Shown piece by piece: positions 10,378 through 23,247 of a DNA stretch of 52,331 nucleotides (within the stretch, counting starts at the first letter, position 1; each line of letters starts with the position of its first letter). The translations under genes were made by a program, and so were the position numbers. Where the stretch lies: assembly GCA_005281725.1 (NCBI GenBank), contig SSBO01000012.1, forward strand, positions 11,781,580-11,833,910, written 5' to 3'. A model generated the notes under the pieces. The model was not told the origin of the DNA and did not search any database. It saw only the letters and a list, made by a program, of their open reading frames with translations. This DNA is from Wuchereria bancrofti. Taxonomy: Eukaryota > Nematoda > Chromadorea > Rhabditida > Onchocercidae.

Positions 10378-13300
10378 AGTCTGCAAAAGCGCATTCATAG
10401 TTTTATGTTTCCAACACTGAATTAATATTGTACTATAAATGTCAGTTATTTCATCTAATGTTGCATAGCATGAAGACAATAAAGCGAATGAAGACAACAA
10501 ATAAAGCAGGAAAAGATAACTTTGTGAGCTCGTCGACAAACCATTTTTGTTCTCAAGAGTAATTATCAAAGAACGGGGTGATCCCTTATTGGTAAAATTT
10601 CATTTACATCTTTAAGTGATAATTTTGACCATTTTTTGCACCAATTTTGCTACTAAACATTTTCCTTTAAAATTTGTTACTTTCAATTTTGCTTAAAGAT
10701 TTACAGACTTGAATTTTACTGCACTTTAAGTTCGTGGTTTCCGAACTAAGAAATCAAATGAAGTTATAGGATGAGAACTGTGGATTCTACACATACATGG
10801 GAGTTGGAAAATAACCATAATCTCTCCTGAGAATAGTTCAGCGGAATCTGGAACCACCAAATTAAATTGGCAAAGTCGGGATTGGGTTGACAACATTAGC
10901 CAAGAGAAAAAGTCATGCTTCTTATGAACAAGCATAGCTTATATGATGAAGGTAGAAACTGATGCATATCCTTAATTTATTTCTGCGCTAAGTCAATGGT
11001 AGTTTCAGAGTTATTTCTAAATCTAATTAAATAATTAAATTTAGTTAACACACGTTTTCTTTAAAATCCATCAGTGATTTAATAATTTAACTAGTTTTAG
11101 ATGAGTTAAATTTTTTGGTTTAAGTTAGAGTGAGTCTCACTGAATAAGTTTTTGATGATATTGAGATCTCTAGTCTGCTCTATTTTCCTACGGATTTACG
11201 AGTTCCAATTGGTAGCTGTAGTTATCAACACCTGAAAGGGTGGACGTGTCGCAGTGGAATAAATGAACGAACAGGCAATCTTTGTAACCTGAAAAAAACA
11301 ATTCACAAAGGTAAAGTGTCAAAATGCAGTTCCAAGAACAAAAGAGTGCAGGATGACCCCTTTTAGGGATTCATGCTATTGTTGCCAGCAGTTCACGTGT
11401 AATCCTTGTGAATGTGTTTTAATTCAAAGAGCAATTATGAATTTGCTTTTGTTTTAGTTAGGGTTGTTGTTGCCGAATGTCCAACTAACTAATGGCAGTT
11501 TATAAATGAAACTTGTTTGGATTGAACAGGTTCGGGAAACTTTGCCGAAGAATGGAGTCAACAACCGGAAAACAGATTTAAGAAAAATGCAGTGTCCTCT
11601 GATCAATTGGCTAGCCGGTTTTTTTGTTTTTCAGTAACGTTGTTTGCATTAATCGAAACAGAAATACCTGACCAGCGGACTCTATTTGTGGTCGTTCTTA
11701 ATTTAAATTGACAAGGAATCAGGCAACTTACCTCTCTGTGCTGGTTGCATTGAATCCAATATACTTTATCTTCTCTTCCTGCACTGCCTGAAATTCACCG
11801 AGGAGAAAGTAAAACGCGAAAGATTATGTCTCAAAATTGATTAGTGTTCTAACATGTTTCTGAGGAAATTCGTAAACAACAAAAAATCAGTCCTATTTGT
11901 TGTTGTTTACGATTCTCTTCAGCGAAAGAGTGCTTGAAATTGAAAATTTTCAGTGAAGGTAAGTGAATGCACTTTCACACATCAATTACTTCCGAATTGT
12001 AAGTCATTAGAAGGCGAAGGACACAGCATAGTAATCTGACATTTGATAAAAATTTTTTCGTGTGACGACAGTTGTCAAAAAGAAAGAAATTTCGTTCCTA
12101 TTAAATCAAATTAACATATCGGTTGAAGTAATGAAGATACGAACCTTCTTTATGAGGTAGTTTTATACCTTTCTTTTTTCGAAATGAACTTTTACAATTT
12201 GTTACCATTCCTTCTCTTCACTAATTGCCTTTGTTTAGGGAATAATGTCAAATAAAAGAAGGAATAATACTGAAGTTGAAGTTGCAAATGGACATATAAC
12301 GATAATATTAACATTTTTAAGTTTTATATTTAAGTAATACAAACATTTAAGGCAGTTTAACCGATACAATGCTGAGAAGAAAATAATACTTAAAAAGTCA
12401 AAATGGCATCTGATCTAACTACCGAATTTATGTCGTTATTGAACAGAAATCAATAGACTGTGTTTTTACATATAAGAATAAAGTAATAGAAGTGAAGTTG
12501 AAGGGTAAAGCTTACTGTGATACACCTTGTCGCTATAGAGTTTGTTCTTTTCATTGTTAAAAGAGTTTACATCCTACAATATCGTACATTGCTTCCTTAA
12601 CCGATACTTGGATCTGTAGGAGTGACAAGAAACATCATGTACGAACGGTATGGCATTTCATAGATATTTCGAAATTCTTGCATGAAAAAGTGACGGAGGA
12701 AGGGTGCGCATAAAAGAATACCTGTTTTCTATACATATTCCTTGTCACATTTTGTCAAGATGATGTGGTACAATTACAATACTTATTAACTGTGTCAACA
12801 CAGCATCTATCATGTCGTGCCGTATGATGAATTTCTTTTTATTCTTTAAAATGGTTGAAAGTTGCTGGTAGAATAGAAATGATTCTGAGAGTTGAATGAG
12901 ATAAGGTTATCAAACACCAATTAAGTTATCATTAAAATAAGATCACTTATTTAAGTGATAGTTCAATTGGTGGTTGATACCTTATTTTTTTTTTATAATC
13001 AGACATCTGAAACACTGAAAGGATCGCTTTAATTATGTTTCTAAAAGAAAACTTCTCTGTAATGTTCACATTTCTTACCCGTGATGTTGACTTGTATCTA
13101 AATCTAAAACATATGCTGAAGCAATAGCTTCTTTCAATCCTGTAACAAATACCTTCCCTTCACTTCTCGCGGTAAGTACCCGAAGTAGATCGCATACTGT
13201 GCATCAACTACAACATTACAGTTTAAATCCTAAAGCGATTGGAATTTGAAGAGAAAATTGTTGTGCATAACAGAAATTGCGAACATACTACGAATAACTT

Positions 13301-13499
13301 TAGAGAACGAAAAATGTTTTTTGACCTTTTCTGTAGGAAGCAAACAGGTGTTGTTTTTACGTCTTGCAGTGCATGTCTATGACTGTATGACAGACACACC
13401 TTCCTAATGTACCTTCTAAATTACCAATGCTTCCAATTTGCAGTGCTGGTAGTAATAGCGACTGTCGTCGTCTGTCCTGTAAAGCAAACATTGTCACAG
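10378..13499. other. Intergenic region with no recognised gene
   Basis: These 3.1 kb lie between the phosphatase stop and the calpain. They are AT-rich with no long frame that looks coding. They hold short inverted repeats (arms 11871-11882 and 11900-11911) and a strong long hairpin at 12901-12985. Upstream calpain 5' exons could hide here but I see none. Confidence 0.5.
12901..12985 (+). ncRNA. Pre-miRNA-like hairpin candidate
   Basis: The two halves of this 85-base stretch pair along about 40 bases with a loop of about 4. The 5' arm starts ATAAGGTTATCAAACACC and the 3' arm ends GGTGGTTGATACCTTAT. By eye the helix has a one-base bulge, two or three mismatches and several G-U pairs, which is the pattern of a microRNA precursor rather than a perfect repeat. 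A run of T follows. I recognise no known miRNA seed, so a small fold-back transposon is the alternative. Confidence 0.4.
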
Positions 13500-13512
13500 C
13501 AACATTGTCGTT

Positions 13513-16500
13513 ATGGGAAGACGACACTTCCATGCACAAAACTATCGACGTCTAAAAGCAGAATGCATTCGAAAGAAACAGCTTTTTGTGGATGTCCAGT
13601 TTCCACCTACTAGTGATTCCCTGTTTGTGGGATCAGTTAATCCAGAAATCGATGATATCATATGGAAACGACCAGGTGTAAGTAATCTCTTTGCTCGCTT
13701 TCGCAGATTTGCATAATCGTTCTTCTGAACCACTGATAATTTCTTTTTCAAAGCAAAGCAAGCATTGCTAAGCGGCTAAAATGTTCACTAGAAGAATGGG
13801 AACTGTACTCTTTCCCACCACTTTATTAACTTTATTTCGTAATATAACAGCCTTTTTAGAATGATCTATCGGCTTAACTTAAAACAAAAACTATTTTAAA
13901 CATAAACAATCTAAACTTAATCTTAACTCTTAAAATTTAGATCATGCAAATATTCATGATCATCAACAAATGCTTCCAATTGGAAAGGTTGAATTTAACA
14001 TACAAACTGGTCACAATCTAATGACAACAGTCCATCATTTATTTGCAAGAGTTATCAGTGCTAAACTGACTAAATCCTTCTACTTAATTTACCTCATCTG
14101 CCACCAATATGAATAGTAATTTAAACGGTAATGTGGGTGATAGTCCGTTTGCTTGAACTGAAAGTGCATATGTAATGTGAAAGAATAGCGATTGATGAGA
14201 AAGAATTCGTTGTATTAACTCTATCATTGTTCCACTGCTTTCCGCCTTCTTGACTTAATCAAAATTCTTGACTTAAGTGAAATTCTTGACTTAAGTGAAT
14301 TAATGTTACGTAGCGTTGAACGCGCTGATGTTAGTTCATGTTGTCATAGTCCATATGCATCTTATCAAAATTTTCTCATCTTACATGATAACTTAAAAGT
14401 GGAATTTTGAAGCTGAGGTCACGGGATCAAAGAAGAAAGATTGTTTCTGATGAAATGTCTCTTTCGTATGCCTCCTTACCTGTGAATACTAAATTACAGG
14501 AGATTGTTGAAAAGCCACATTTGTTTGTGGAGGGTGCCACGGCGAATGATGTAACTCAAGGTGTACTCGGTAACTGCTGGTTCGTATCTGCCTGCTCAGC
14601 GCTTACACACAACCAAGCACTGCTCAAAAAAGTTTGTTTTCGAACTTGTCTAGCTATTTCACATAACTGTTGACCTTTCAACTAGCAAAAAAAATTGAAG
14701 AATATCCTGGAGAAAAGCAATTAGATGCTTTACTGATCAAAATAGCTCTGATATTAATGGAATGATAATCACTACACTGGTATCTTAATGAAACTTAGCT
14801 AAATCATGAAGTAAACGTACCAGAACAAATTCAGGTGATACCGGATGCTACTAGACAAGAGTGGACGGACAATAACTATTACTGTGGTATATTCCGCTTT
14901 TGCTTTTGGCGTTTCAATCAGTGGATTGAAGTAGTTATTGATGATTTATTGCCAACTCGAGATGGAAAGCTACTATTTGCACGGTCAAAATCATCCAGTG
15001 AATTCTGGAGTGCTTTGCTCGAAAAGGCTTTCGCCAAGTTTGTCTTTTTTTCTTGCTTAAATAAAATCGGTAAATTTCGACATCTTTTTTTTGGTAATGA
15101 TTTTAAGATATTCTGAACATGTTTCATCCATTTTGAAGTATAATATATTTTGCTAAATCTAATGAGTTTCTACTTTAATAATTTCATCAATAAGTAATAA
15201 TCCTATGATGGTAAAATTTCGAAAAAAATATTTTTATTCATTAAACCTAGTAGTGCTCATTGATTATTCCTTAAAGTTTTTACCGCAGCTTATCATTTCG
15301 ATCTCATCAAAGTCTCTGATGGCGCATCCTTTAATAACAAGACGAAATTTATGCATTCCATCCTCGTTTATGATCCAATTTTGGAGATTTTCAGATACAA
15401 AAACAAAGTTTATAATGAACTAAAGATTAAGAAAATTCTTTGTTTCAGATTATACGGTTGTTACGAAAATTTGGTTGGCGGCCAGTTAGCTGATGCACTG
15501 GAAGACATTTCAGGTGGTATAGCGGAAACAATCAAAGTCCAAAAACAGTTGCTAAACGACCCGACTGATTCCTCCGGAAAACTGTTTTGTGCAATTAAAG
15601 AAGCTTTTGATCAACAGGCACTCATCGTCGCTGCAATTGCTGTACGCTCAATGTATGATCACGGCTGTATAGTCGATACTGACTCTCTTTTGTAAAAGTG
15701 ACGCGAACTGGTTCAAATTTATTTTATTAGTTTGAATCCCTAAATCTGACACACGTACGCTTGTTTTGCGTCCACTCAGCTATACGCATCAATTAGAAAT
15801 CCTTATGTGCATAAAATTATGCCATAAATAAGTAAATGTAAGTAAAATTCAGTTGAATTTCGTGTAAGGTTGCGAAAAGGTTGCTTATTTATTAGTAGCT
15901 AATTTTATTCTGACCAACTATTTCTAAATTTGAGAGTATACTTACTTCTGGTCCTTCATATTTAACGAATTAGACTTTGTTCACACTTTGAAGTTGCCAG
16001 TGACTAATGAGTATGAGTCACTTCACCTTGAAACTAGAATCAATTCATTTTTTATCAGATTTTAGTAACAGAAATAAGAAAACTTGATACGATGAGGCAG
16101 TTATTGCTTTGAAAGTAAAATTTCGAAATCATTTTAAAAAATATCCCTTATTTTTCAAGTGATAAGGAAGATTACGCACTGTTTTGAGAGCTGTGGAATA
16201 AGTTTAACTTTACTGAAAGGAATTTGGACTAAGCTAGTTGACACTTATCTAAAATAACCTGATTACATTAAATATCAATTTTTTATAAGAGCTACCGAGA
16301 AGGAAAAAATGAAAGTCTCTGTTAATAAGTTTAATGACCATTTGGATTCAGTTTGATCTAATATTTAAATTGCTTGGAAATCGCTACTAACAGTAAGATG
16401 AAGATTCAGCTATCAATGAATCAAACTTTGATCAAATGCTTAGTTCGAATTTGAATCAGATGGCGAATATTAGTACAAGTATCCTTGATAATTATTCGTC

Positions 16501-19500
16501 CCTTTTTTAAGAAAAGAAAGCATTGCTAACTAAAAGAAACCATGTAAGAAAGCATTGCTAATTGAAAAACATTGAAAGCCCGAAAAAGTTAAATTCCAAT
16601 GAGTGGCCGATGGTCAGATACAATTGGAAAAACAAACTTTGCAGGAAATGTTATTCTTTATACAAATATAAGTAAAGAAATACTCTATGTTCAATAAGAA
16701 CATTTTTTATCGAATAAAAAATTGTAAAAAAAAAGTAATATCAAAATATTATTGGTAACAAATAATTCAACTTGATGGTGTATTTCAAATTTTTAAGGCT
16801 AAGAATAAAGAAGAGATTGAAGAAGTCTTGGGATGTGGTCTAGTAAAAGGTCATGCATATGCAGTCACCGCAGTACGTTTCATCGAACTGAATACCAGAA
16901 ATCGTTCATTCTTACTTTTCACAACGGTGGAACGTCAGATGATGATACGTTTGCAGAATCCATGGGGAGAGAAGGAGTGGAATGGACCTTGGTCAGATGG
17001 ATCACAAGAATGGGAACAGGTGAGATTTTCCAGTGAGTTTCAGATTTTTTGCGCTCAACTACTGAAATTAAGCGATAAGCATTATGTATTGCATAGTTGA
17101 ATTTCTCTAGCAGAAATTTTTTTTCTGCTTAAAAGATGTTGTTTGGATTAATTTTAAATATTTTTGGCAATTGAACACTTTTTTTTTCAGTTCATTTGAT
17201 TATTTTAAGATCAACGACTGAGTCACTGCTTTCCGATTGAAGTTGTTGGATAAATTTCATTTTGTTTTCAGTCTTGCCCAACTGTTATTTAATTAATGTC
17301 ATGAAAACAACTTCAAAAACCGTTTCTTGAAAATTTTGGAATTATTTAACTTTCAATAAGGACAGATTCAAGAAATTCTTGTTTCGAGGAAAATGGGAAG
17401 AATTTGCAGGTAACAGATGCATATAAAAAGGAACTCGGTATTATCGTTGAAGAGGATGGCGAGTTTTGGTACTCATTTCTTTAATTACTTGATAATTATA
17501 ACAAGAATTGTTATAATTATCTGCATGCATTTGTAAACAAAAGCAAACTTTCGACAGAGCACCCTCAACTTTCTAAAGCAAACCTTAATATTATATTGCT
17601 ATTAGCAATTCCTAAGGATTTAAAAGTATGTAAATGAACCGATGGACAATGCTGCAGGATGCCGTGGAATGAGTTCATCCGTTATTTCACTGACATCAGC
17701 GTATGTCAACTTTTCAACACTTCCTTGTTCAACTTGGGCTCTAAGTTTTACGAATGGAAATTTTTCGGTGAATGGAAGTCAAATGGAGAGAAACAAGGCG
17801 CATTAAATGATCGAGCAGGTGGATGTATCAATTTCATGGCAACCTTTTGTTGCAATCCACAGGTTTTGTCATTCCCTTGAAATTCACAAATGTGAAGTCC
17901 CTTCGCAAAACCTATGATACAGAGGACAGTATCACGATAGTTTGACATTCTGTTATATGACAATAAAATGTGTACGGATGCAGGAATATTCTCATTTATA
18001 ACGCATCAGGTCACCACAGTTCAGCTATTGGTGAAAGTTCATTTCAGAAGGATTATTTAAAAACTTAGTTCGTCTTACGAACAGAAGTACTGCGCTGCGT
18101 CATTGGATTGATTTTGTTTTTGTTAATATGAATGTCATTTTGAAATTGATTTTAATTTTTAATATAAACTAAAAAAACAAATTTGTTTTATTTCCTGCTA
18201 GTGTGCAAGAAGAAATGCTTTCTTATTTACAATGTGTTAATCAGAAATTTATTTCAGACTAATGAAGTAAGTTAAGTTTAGCAGGGAGTACCATAATTTT
18301 TTGGGGGAATGAATTTCACTAATGACCTCATACCATACCGAAAGTTTAATACCAACTGCAGTGTTTCAGTACCGATTTGATATCGATGTTGATAATTCTG
18401 AAGTGCGATTCTCATTAACACAAAAAGTGAAGGATGAAGGTGAGAAGAACCTTGAACCCCTGGTGACTATTGGAATGCATTTGATGAGAGTAGAAAATAA
18501 TCGGATATACAGGATACATCAGGTTTGCAAATTACCTGTGAGTTAAGGTCGGAACAACCTTCGGAAATATGCATTTCTCATTTAAGTAATGTTAGACATC
18601 AAATAATTGCTGTTAAAAATTCATGTGCGACTCTTTGGTTGGAAATGTGTTATCTTAGTACAAGTTTGCTCGGAGCGTTCAACAATTTGAGGTGTAAAAA
18701 CGTTTGATTTATTTGGAAGAATAAATGACTTCGTGAAAGGTACGAATTTCTTTCCAGGCAATAAATCCGGAAGTGACATCAGATTATAACTACGGTCGTT
18801 CAGTGTATTTACATTGCCAGAATTTACAACAGGGCCGTTACATCCTACTCCCGACAACATTTGCACCTCGCGAATTTGCTGAATTTTTGCTTCGAATTTA
18901 TTCGGAACGAAATATTGCTCCCCGACTACTCAAGAAAGATACACCCAGTCGAGGATTGTGTTCTTGTAAAAAAATGAATTCTATTGCTCGAATTACTGTT
19001 GTTGGTGCGAAATTGAATAACAAAAACGAAGGTTTGCTTGTTAATCTCTTAAAATCAAAATCAGCCAATTTAAATTAGGAAGAATAAAAAAATTAGGAAG
19101 TTTAAATTCATGAAATAATCATTATTCAAGTTTTCAAGTTTAAATTCGGTGAACTCCCGATTTGTTGCCGTGTGCGAACGATGACGTTTTCTGCTCGCAA
19201 ATTTATAATAATCTATAAGCGATACATCGACTAATTCTCTTGTTATTACAGCAACACGTACATATGTTGTTATCAACTGTGATAAGGAAGAGGTACGAAC
19301 GAGAACGGTTGAAGGTACCAAAGTCTTCTGGAACCAATGCTTCATTTTTTATGGGTTTGCCTTTCAACACTATCGGTATATAAATTTGAACTGGGAAATA
19401 ACTTTTTCTTGAGGACGGAAGTTTATATATTAACTAGCTAAAGAACCAATTGATATGATCCGTACAGGAGCATACTCCCATGACTTTATCACCATTACTT

Positions 19501-19814
19501 TTCTTTAATGATCAGTAAGAACTGCTTGAAACTTGAAAGGCTTATGTGTTCATATTGACGTATTATACAGGTAGTTTGAATAAATATTCCTATCTTGCAA
19601 CTGTGATAATTTTAGGAGAGATATGACTCATAACTTCTTGATAGCATTAATGGAAGAGCGAGCAATTCGTGACCGAACTTTGGGTGTAGTGCATGTTGTG
19701 GAAAGCGTTGATAATGATACGCGGTCCATGGAATATGATATAATTGCTGAAAACCATCCAGTTGGTACTCTAAGTGTCACCATGCAATCGTATGACGATC
19801 CAACGTATTTGTGA
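13513..19814 (+). CDS. Calpain-type cysteine protease, CAPN5/TRA-3 class
   Basis: Eleven exons join in phase to about 635 aa, near the length of CAPN5 and TRA-3: 13513-13677, 14500-14631, 14835-15037, 15449-15641, 16798-17019, 17410-17468, 17658-17862, 18370-18522, 18758-19031, 19252-19354, 19616-19814. The papain-like core has all three catalytic residues: Cys81 in GVLGNCWF, His250 in KGHAYAV and Asn285 in [15 protein letters not shown] calpain-type beta-sandwich domain follows, with [17 protein letters not shown] and [15 protein letters not shown]. Then comes a C2 domain with [14 protein letters not shown]. There is no penta-EF-hand domain, as expected for this class. TRA-3 in C. elegans acts in sex determination; the role here is unknown. 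The first ATG is likely but not proven: the frame is open back to 13483 and CACAG at 13495-13499 could be a cis or trans acceptor. Exon 5 uses an unusual TTTTAAG acceptor. Confidence 0.93.
17491..17521. repeat. Perfect 14-bp hairpin with 3-nt loop in a calpain intron
   Basis: Bases 17491-17504 are the exact reverse complement of 17508-17521, separated by GAA. The site lies in the 189-base intron between calpain exons 6 and 7. Confidence 0.9.
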
Positions 19815-22207
19815 TGGTCATCACGGCTACTTATTTCAATGCTAAGATGAAAATGGATTTATGAGATGAGATGGTACTAGGAGAAGGATGATAACTTCAT
19901 TTGATATTTCTTATCACACTATATAGATGGAAAAATGAATATTTGATGATATCAGTTGGATGAAAATTGATTTAAATGATAAATAATGAAATGAACAATT
20001 TGAAGTGATTTCAAAATATAAAAAGAAGAATTTGACTGATTTCTTTCTTGCATTCATTGAGATAAATGCCCAACCTTCTAAATTGTTCATTTGAAAGTGC
20101 ACTCTGGAATGGAAAATATTCCAACTATTTGCAGCCATTTGAGAAAATTCTGTCTTCATCGTTTTATTGATTGCTTGAAAAAAGTTTCATTGATTGCTTT
20201 TATTATTGAAAAAGTTTTGTTGATTGCTTGAAAAAATTACAAAAAAACCTGAAATTGTTTCTGTCTCTATTTAGATTAATTCTGGTGTAGGCGGTTTGTC
20301 CAATAAGCGGTTAAATTTTAAAACAAATTTAACATTCACGATACTACTCGATGAATCATATATTTCAGATCAAATGCGATGATATCACACTTCTCTTTAT
20401 TTTACGGCTAACACAAAAGACTATCTACCACAGTCAGTGAATTTCCTGTGATATCGAATTGTCCCCAACTGTTGTCATAATGTAGCAAATTAATCTGTCA
20501 TATTCAAATATATCATTTGTTAGATCTGTTGTCGTTATTTAATAAAGATCTTTTGATATTGTCTTAAAATTTTTCCTAAATTTGACCCTCTAAAATTTGG
20601 TATTTTCTAAAATTTTTGATCGAAATCAGATCAGAATAGCTAAACTTGAAGCTAATTAAATTTGATGTCTATTCTCATCTTATTAATTCCACTGATACTG
20701 AAGCAGTTCTGAAGCTTCAAATACCACCACTATAATCTAACAAATTAATTAAATTTTCAAAAGATAATGTGATGGGAAAAAGGCAAAAATGCTGAAATAA
20801 ACTGGAAAAAAATAGTAATAAGCAGAAAATTCTAGTGTCAAAATTTTTATTAAAATCAGGGTTTCTTTTATTCAAATGCATAGATGACACAAAACCATTT
20901 CTACTAAATTTAATTTCTAGTGCGGGCTTTTCGCAATAATTCTCTATATGAAAGAGATAACCTATCAATAAATTGCTATAATTCAAATTCTAATCTTATT
21001 GTGAGAACTTCAAAGGGATTTGATTTGCTTAAAATAGGATGACTGGAAAAGAAAGCTAGAAATTTTTTAAAATGAGACAAAAGGCTCCGATCGTATTTCA
21101 CTTATAATTTTAGGATAAAATTAGCATAGAATAATATATCACATTTCCAACCGTTTACGCTATATTTCCAGAGGAATGTAGATGTTCTGTTTTTAATTGA
21201 TTAAATACACAGAATGTAACCAGTGGCTGAGCTACCTAACTTAAAATTTAGGTAATGCTTCTTCGCACAATATTTTACCTAAAATTCAATCGGTACATTG
21301 ACTCGAGACAATGCTATAATGAGTATTGCACGAGGCGATAGTGGTAATGAGATTGACGCGGATGTATTCTGCGCTCGTAATCCAATTAATTTGTCACCTA
21401 ATTTTCATCTTACCCCGCCCTCTTGTCTCTGCATCCGTACTTCGCAATGTTCATTTGAGTAGAAGCGACGGAAGCTTGCCTTGTGCACTACTCCTCTTGT
21501 CCACTTTTCCTTCAGATTGTTGTAACCAACTATTCGGCCCCTAAATGGAAGGTGAGATATGTTTATATGCTTACTGACCAATATGCACTACCAATTTTTG
21601 CTAATGCTTTTATTATTCATATTATTTTGACCCATATATTGTTTTCTGTTTGAATAGGAAAATATTAAAATTTGCCTGTATCGATGTGTCACCAAAATAA
21701 CATCACAATGCATCAAAACTTTGACCTTTCACAAATGGAATATAAAAACAATGCCAAATGAGCACAAAACAGAAAGGGAATTACAGACATAGGCACGACG
21801 ATATCAGCCACACACGAACATACTTCTCTCTTCCCAACTACTACTGCTTCGGAATATGAGAGAACGGTTTAGAAGTTGCACTCAAGGTGGTTCTTTTAAT
21901 AGCGATACTTTATTGAAAACTACTTTTCGTTAAAGAAATATAGTCGAAGCCACGAATAATTCCACCGATGGATTAAATAGACGAAAACGGAAAGCGCATT
22001 TCGACTTCTGCAAAACCACCAACAAAACTGCATGTTAATTTTTAACTTAAATTTAATGTATCAATTTGTTACGGATATCTACATCAGTTGCTGGTGCATT
22101 TTCAGATACCTTTCACCTCTGTCCACCTTTCTTGTGCTCGTTTCCTCTCCAACAGTCTATTCTACTTTAAAAGCATTGAGAAGCATTGATAGTGACATGT
22201 AATTAAA

Positions 22208-22243
<36 letters not shown>

Positions 22244-23247
22244 ATTTTCACCAATACATCCATTTTAGACGCCTCTTTATTGTTGCATAATCAAACATCT
22301 GTCATTCTTTATTCCTTCTTAAATAAATTCATGATTTCCTTTCCGTTATTGACAACACATTACCACTCCATTACTCAAAACTTTTTTGAACAGAAAATAT
22401 TCTTTGCTGCAAATAATTCAATCAACTTTTTTCTTAAGCTGAAATTTGCATATTTGCATAATTGATTGTTGGGTGCATTCCAAAGCTTTTCTATAAAGTT
22501 CGAGCGATATATTTTATGACTTCAAAAACAATTCAATAATACTAAAGAAGATATCATCCAATTATGTAGTGTCATGTAATCAACACTCCTTTCATCTTTG
22601 CCCACAATCTTGCATAGATCGATTGATTGTTTACTTTGCACAAAATAATCCTTGCTGATCACTGGATAAAGGATGCTAAATTCAGTGTCAGTTCTATCTT
22701 TTTCTTTTCATTTTCTGAAGAAAAGTTAGGGATGCAGAGATCTACTGGGATGTGCAAGGAAATAGCTCAATCTAATAGGCCAAAGGAAACTACGGTCATA
22801 GAGTTATGAAATAGCCTTGGAATAGACTATTCCTGAATTATCTGGCTGTGCTGAGCATTTCGCTTCATCTCAGTAACATTGTCGCACTATATTTGTGAGA
22901 AATTATATATGAAGTTGTTAAATTCCGTTACTCTTTGAAGTTCTTGAACTTTGGGTTTTTTGCCTTTTGATGTTTTTTTGTCCTTTTTACTTTTTTATAA
23001 ATGATTCTTATTCGACTAACTAATTTATGTGGTTTTAGTATGACTTGCTTTTTTAAAATTAATTAGAGTTTTCAGGTGAATGAAAAGACCAAAAGAAATG
23101 AGTTATTTCTGTTAATTTGCTTTCCATTTCGAGCCATTCATTTGAATGTTATCTGAGATATGTCATCTCCTTGCTACCTTCTACATATTTAATTTTCATT
23201 TTTTCAACTGTTGACCTCTTTCCGTTCTATTCAGTGGATGCCCTGTT
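19815..23247. other. Intergenic region, no recognised gene
   Basis: This 3.4-kb AT-rich spacer lies between the calpain stop and the TSP1 gene. It contains a CT microsatellite (about 22210-22242). A short frame starting at an ATG at 21347 opens with a convincing signal peptide (YSALVIQLICHLIFILPRP) but stops at 21544. A GTGAGA donor lies a few bases after that stop, so it could belong to a 5' leader exon, or be chance. Nothing else is supported. Confidence 0.4.
22210..22242. repeat. (CT)n microsatellite
   Basis: An uninterrupted CT dinucleotide run of about 16 units in the spacer upstream of the TSP1-domain gene. Confidence 0.95.

Noticed and set aside
21347..21544. A secreted small protein with a good signal peptide
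   Set aside because: No partner exon joins in frame, and the downstream TSP1-domain gene already has its own signal peptide and SL-type acceptor.
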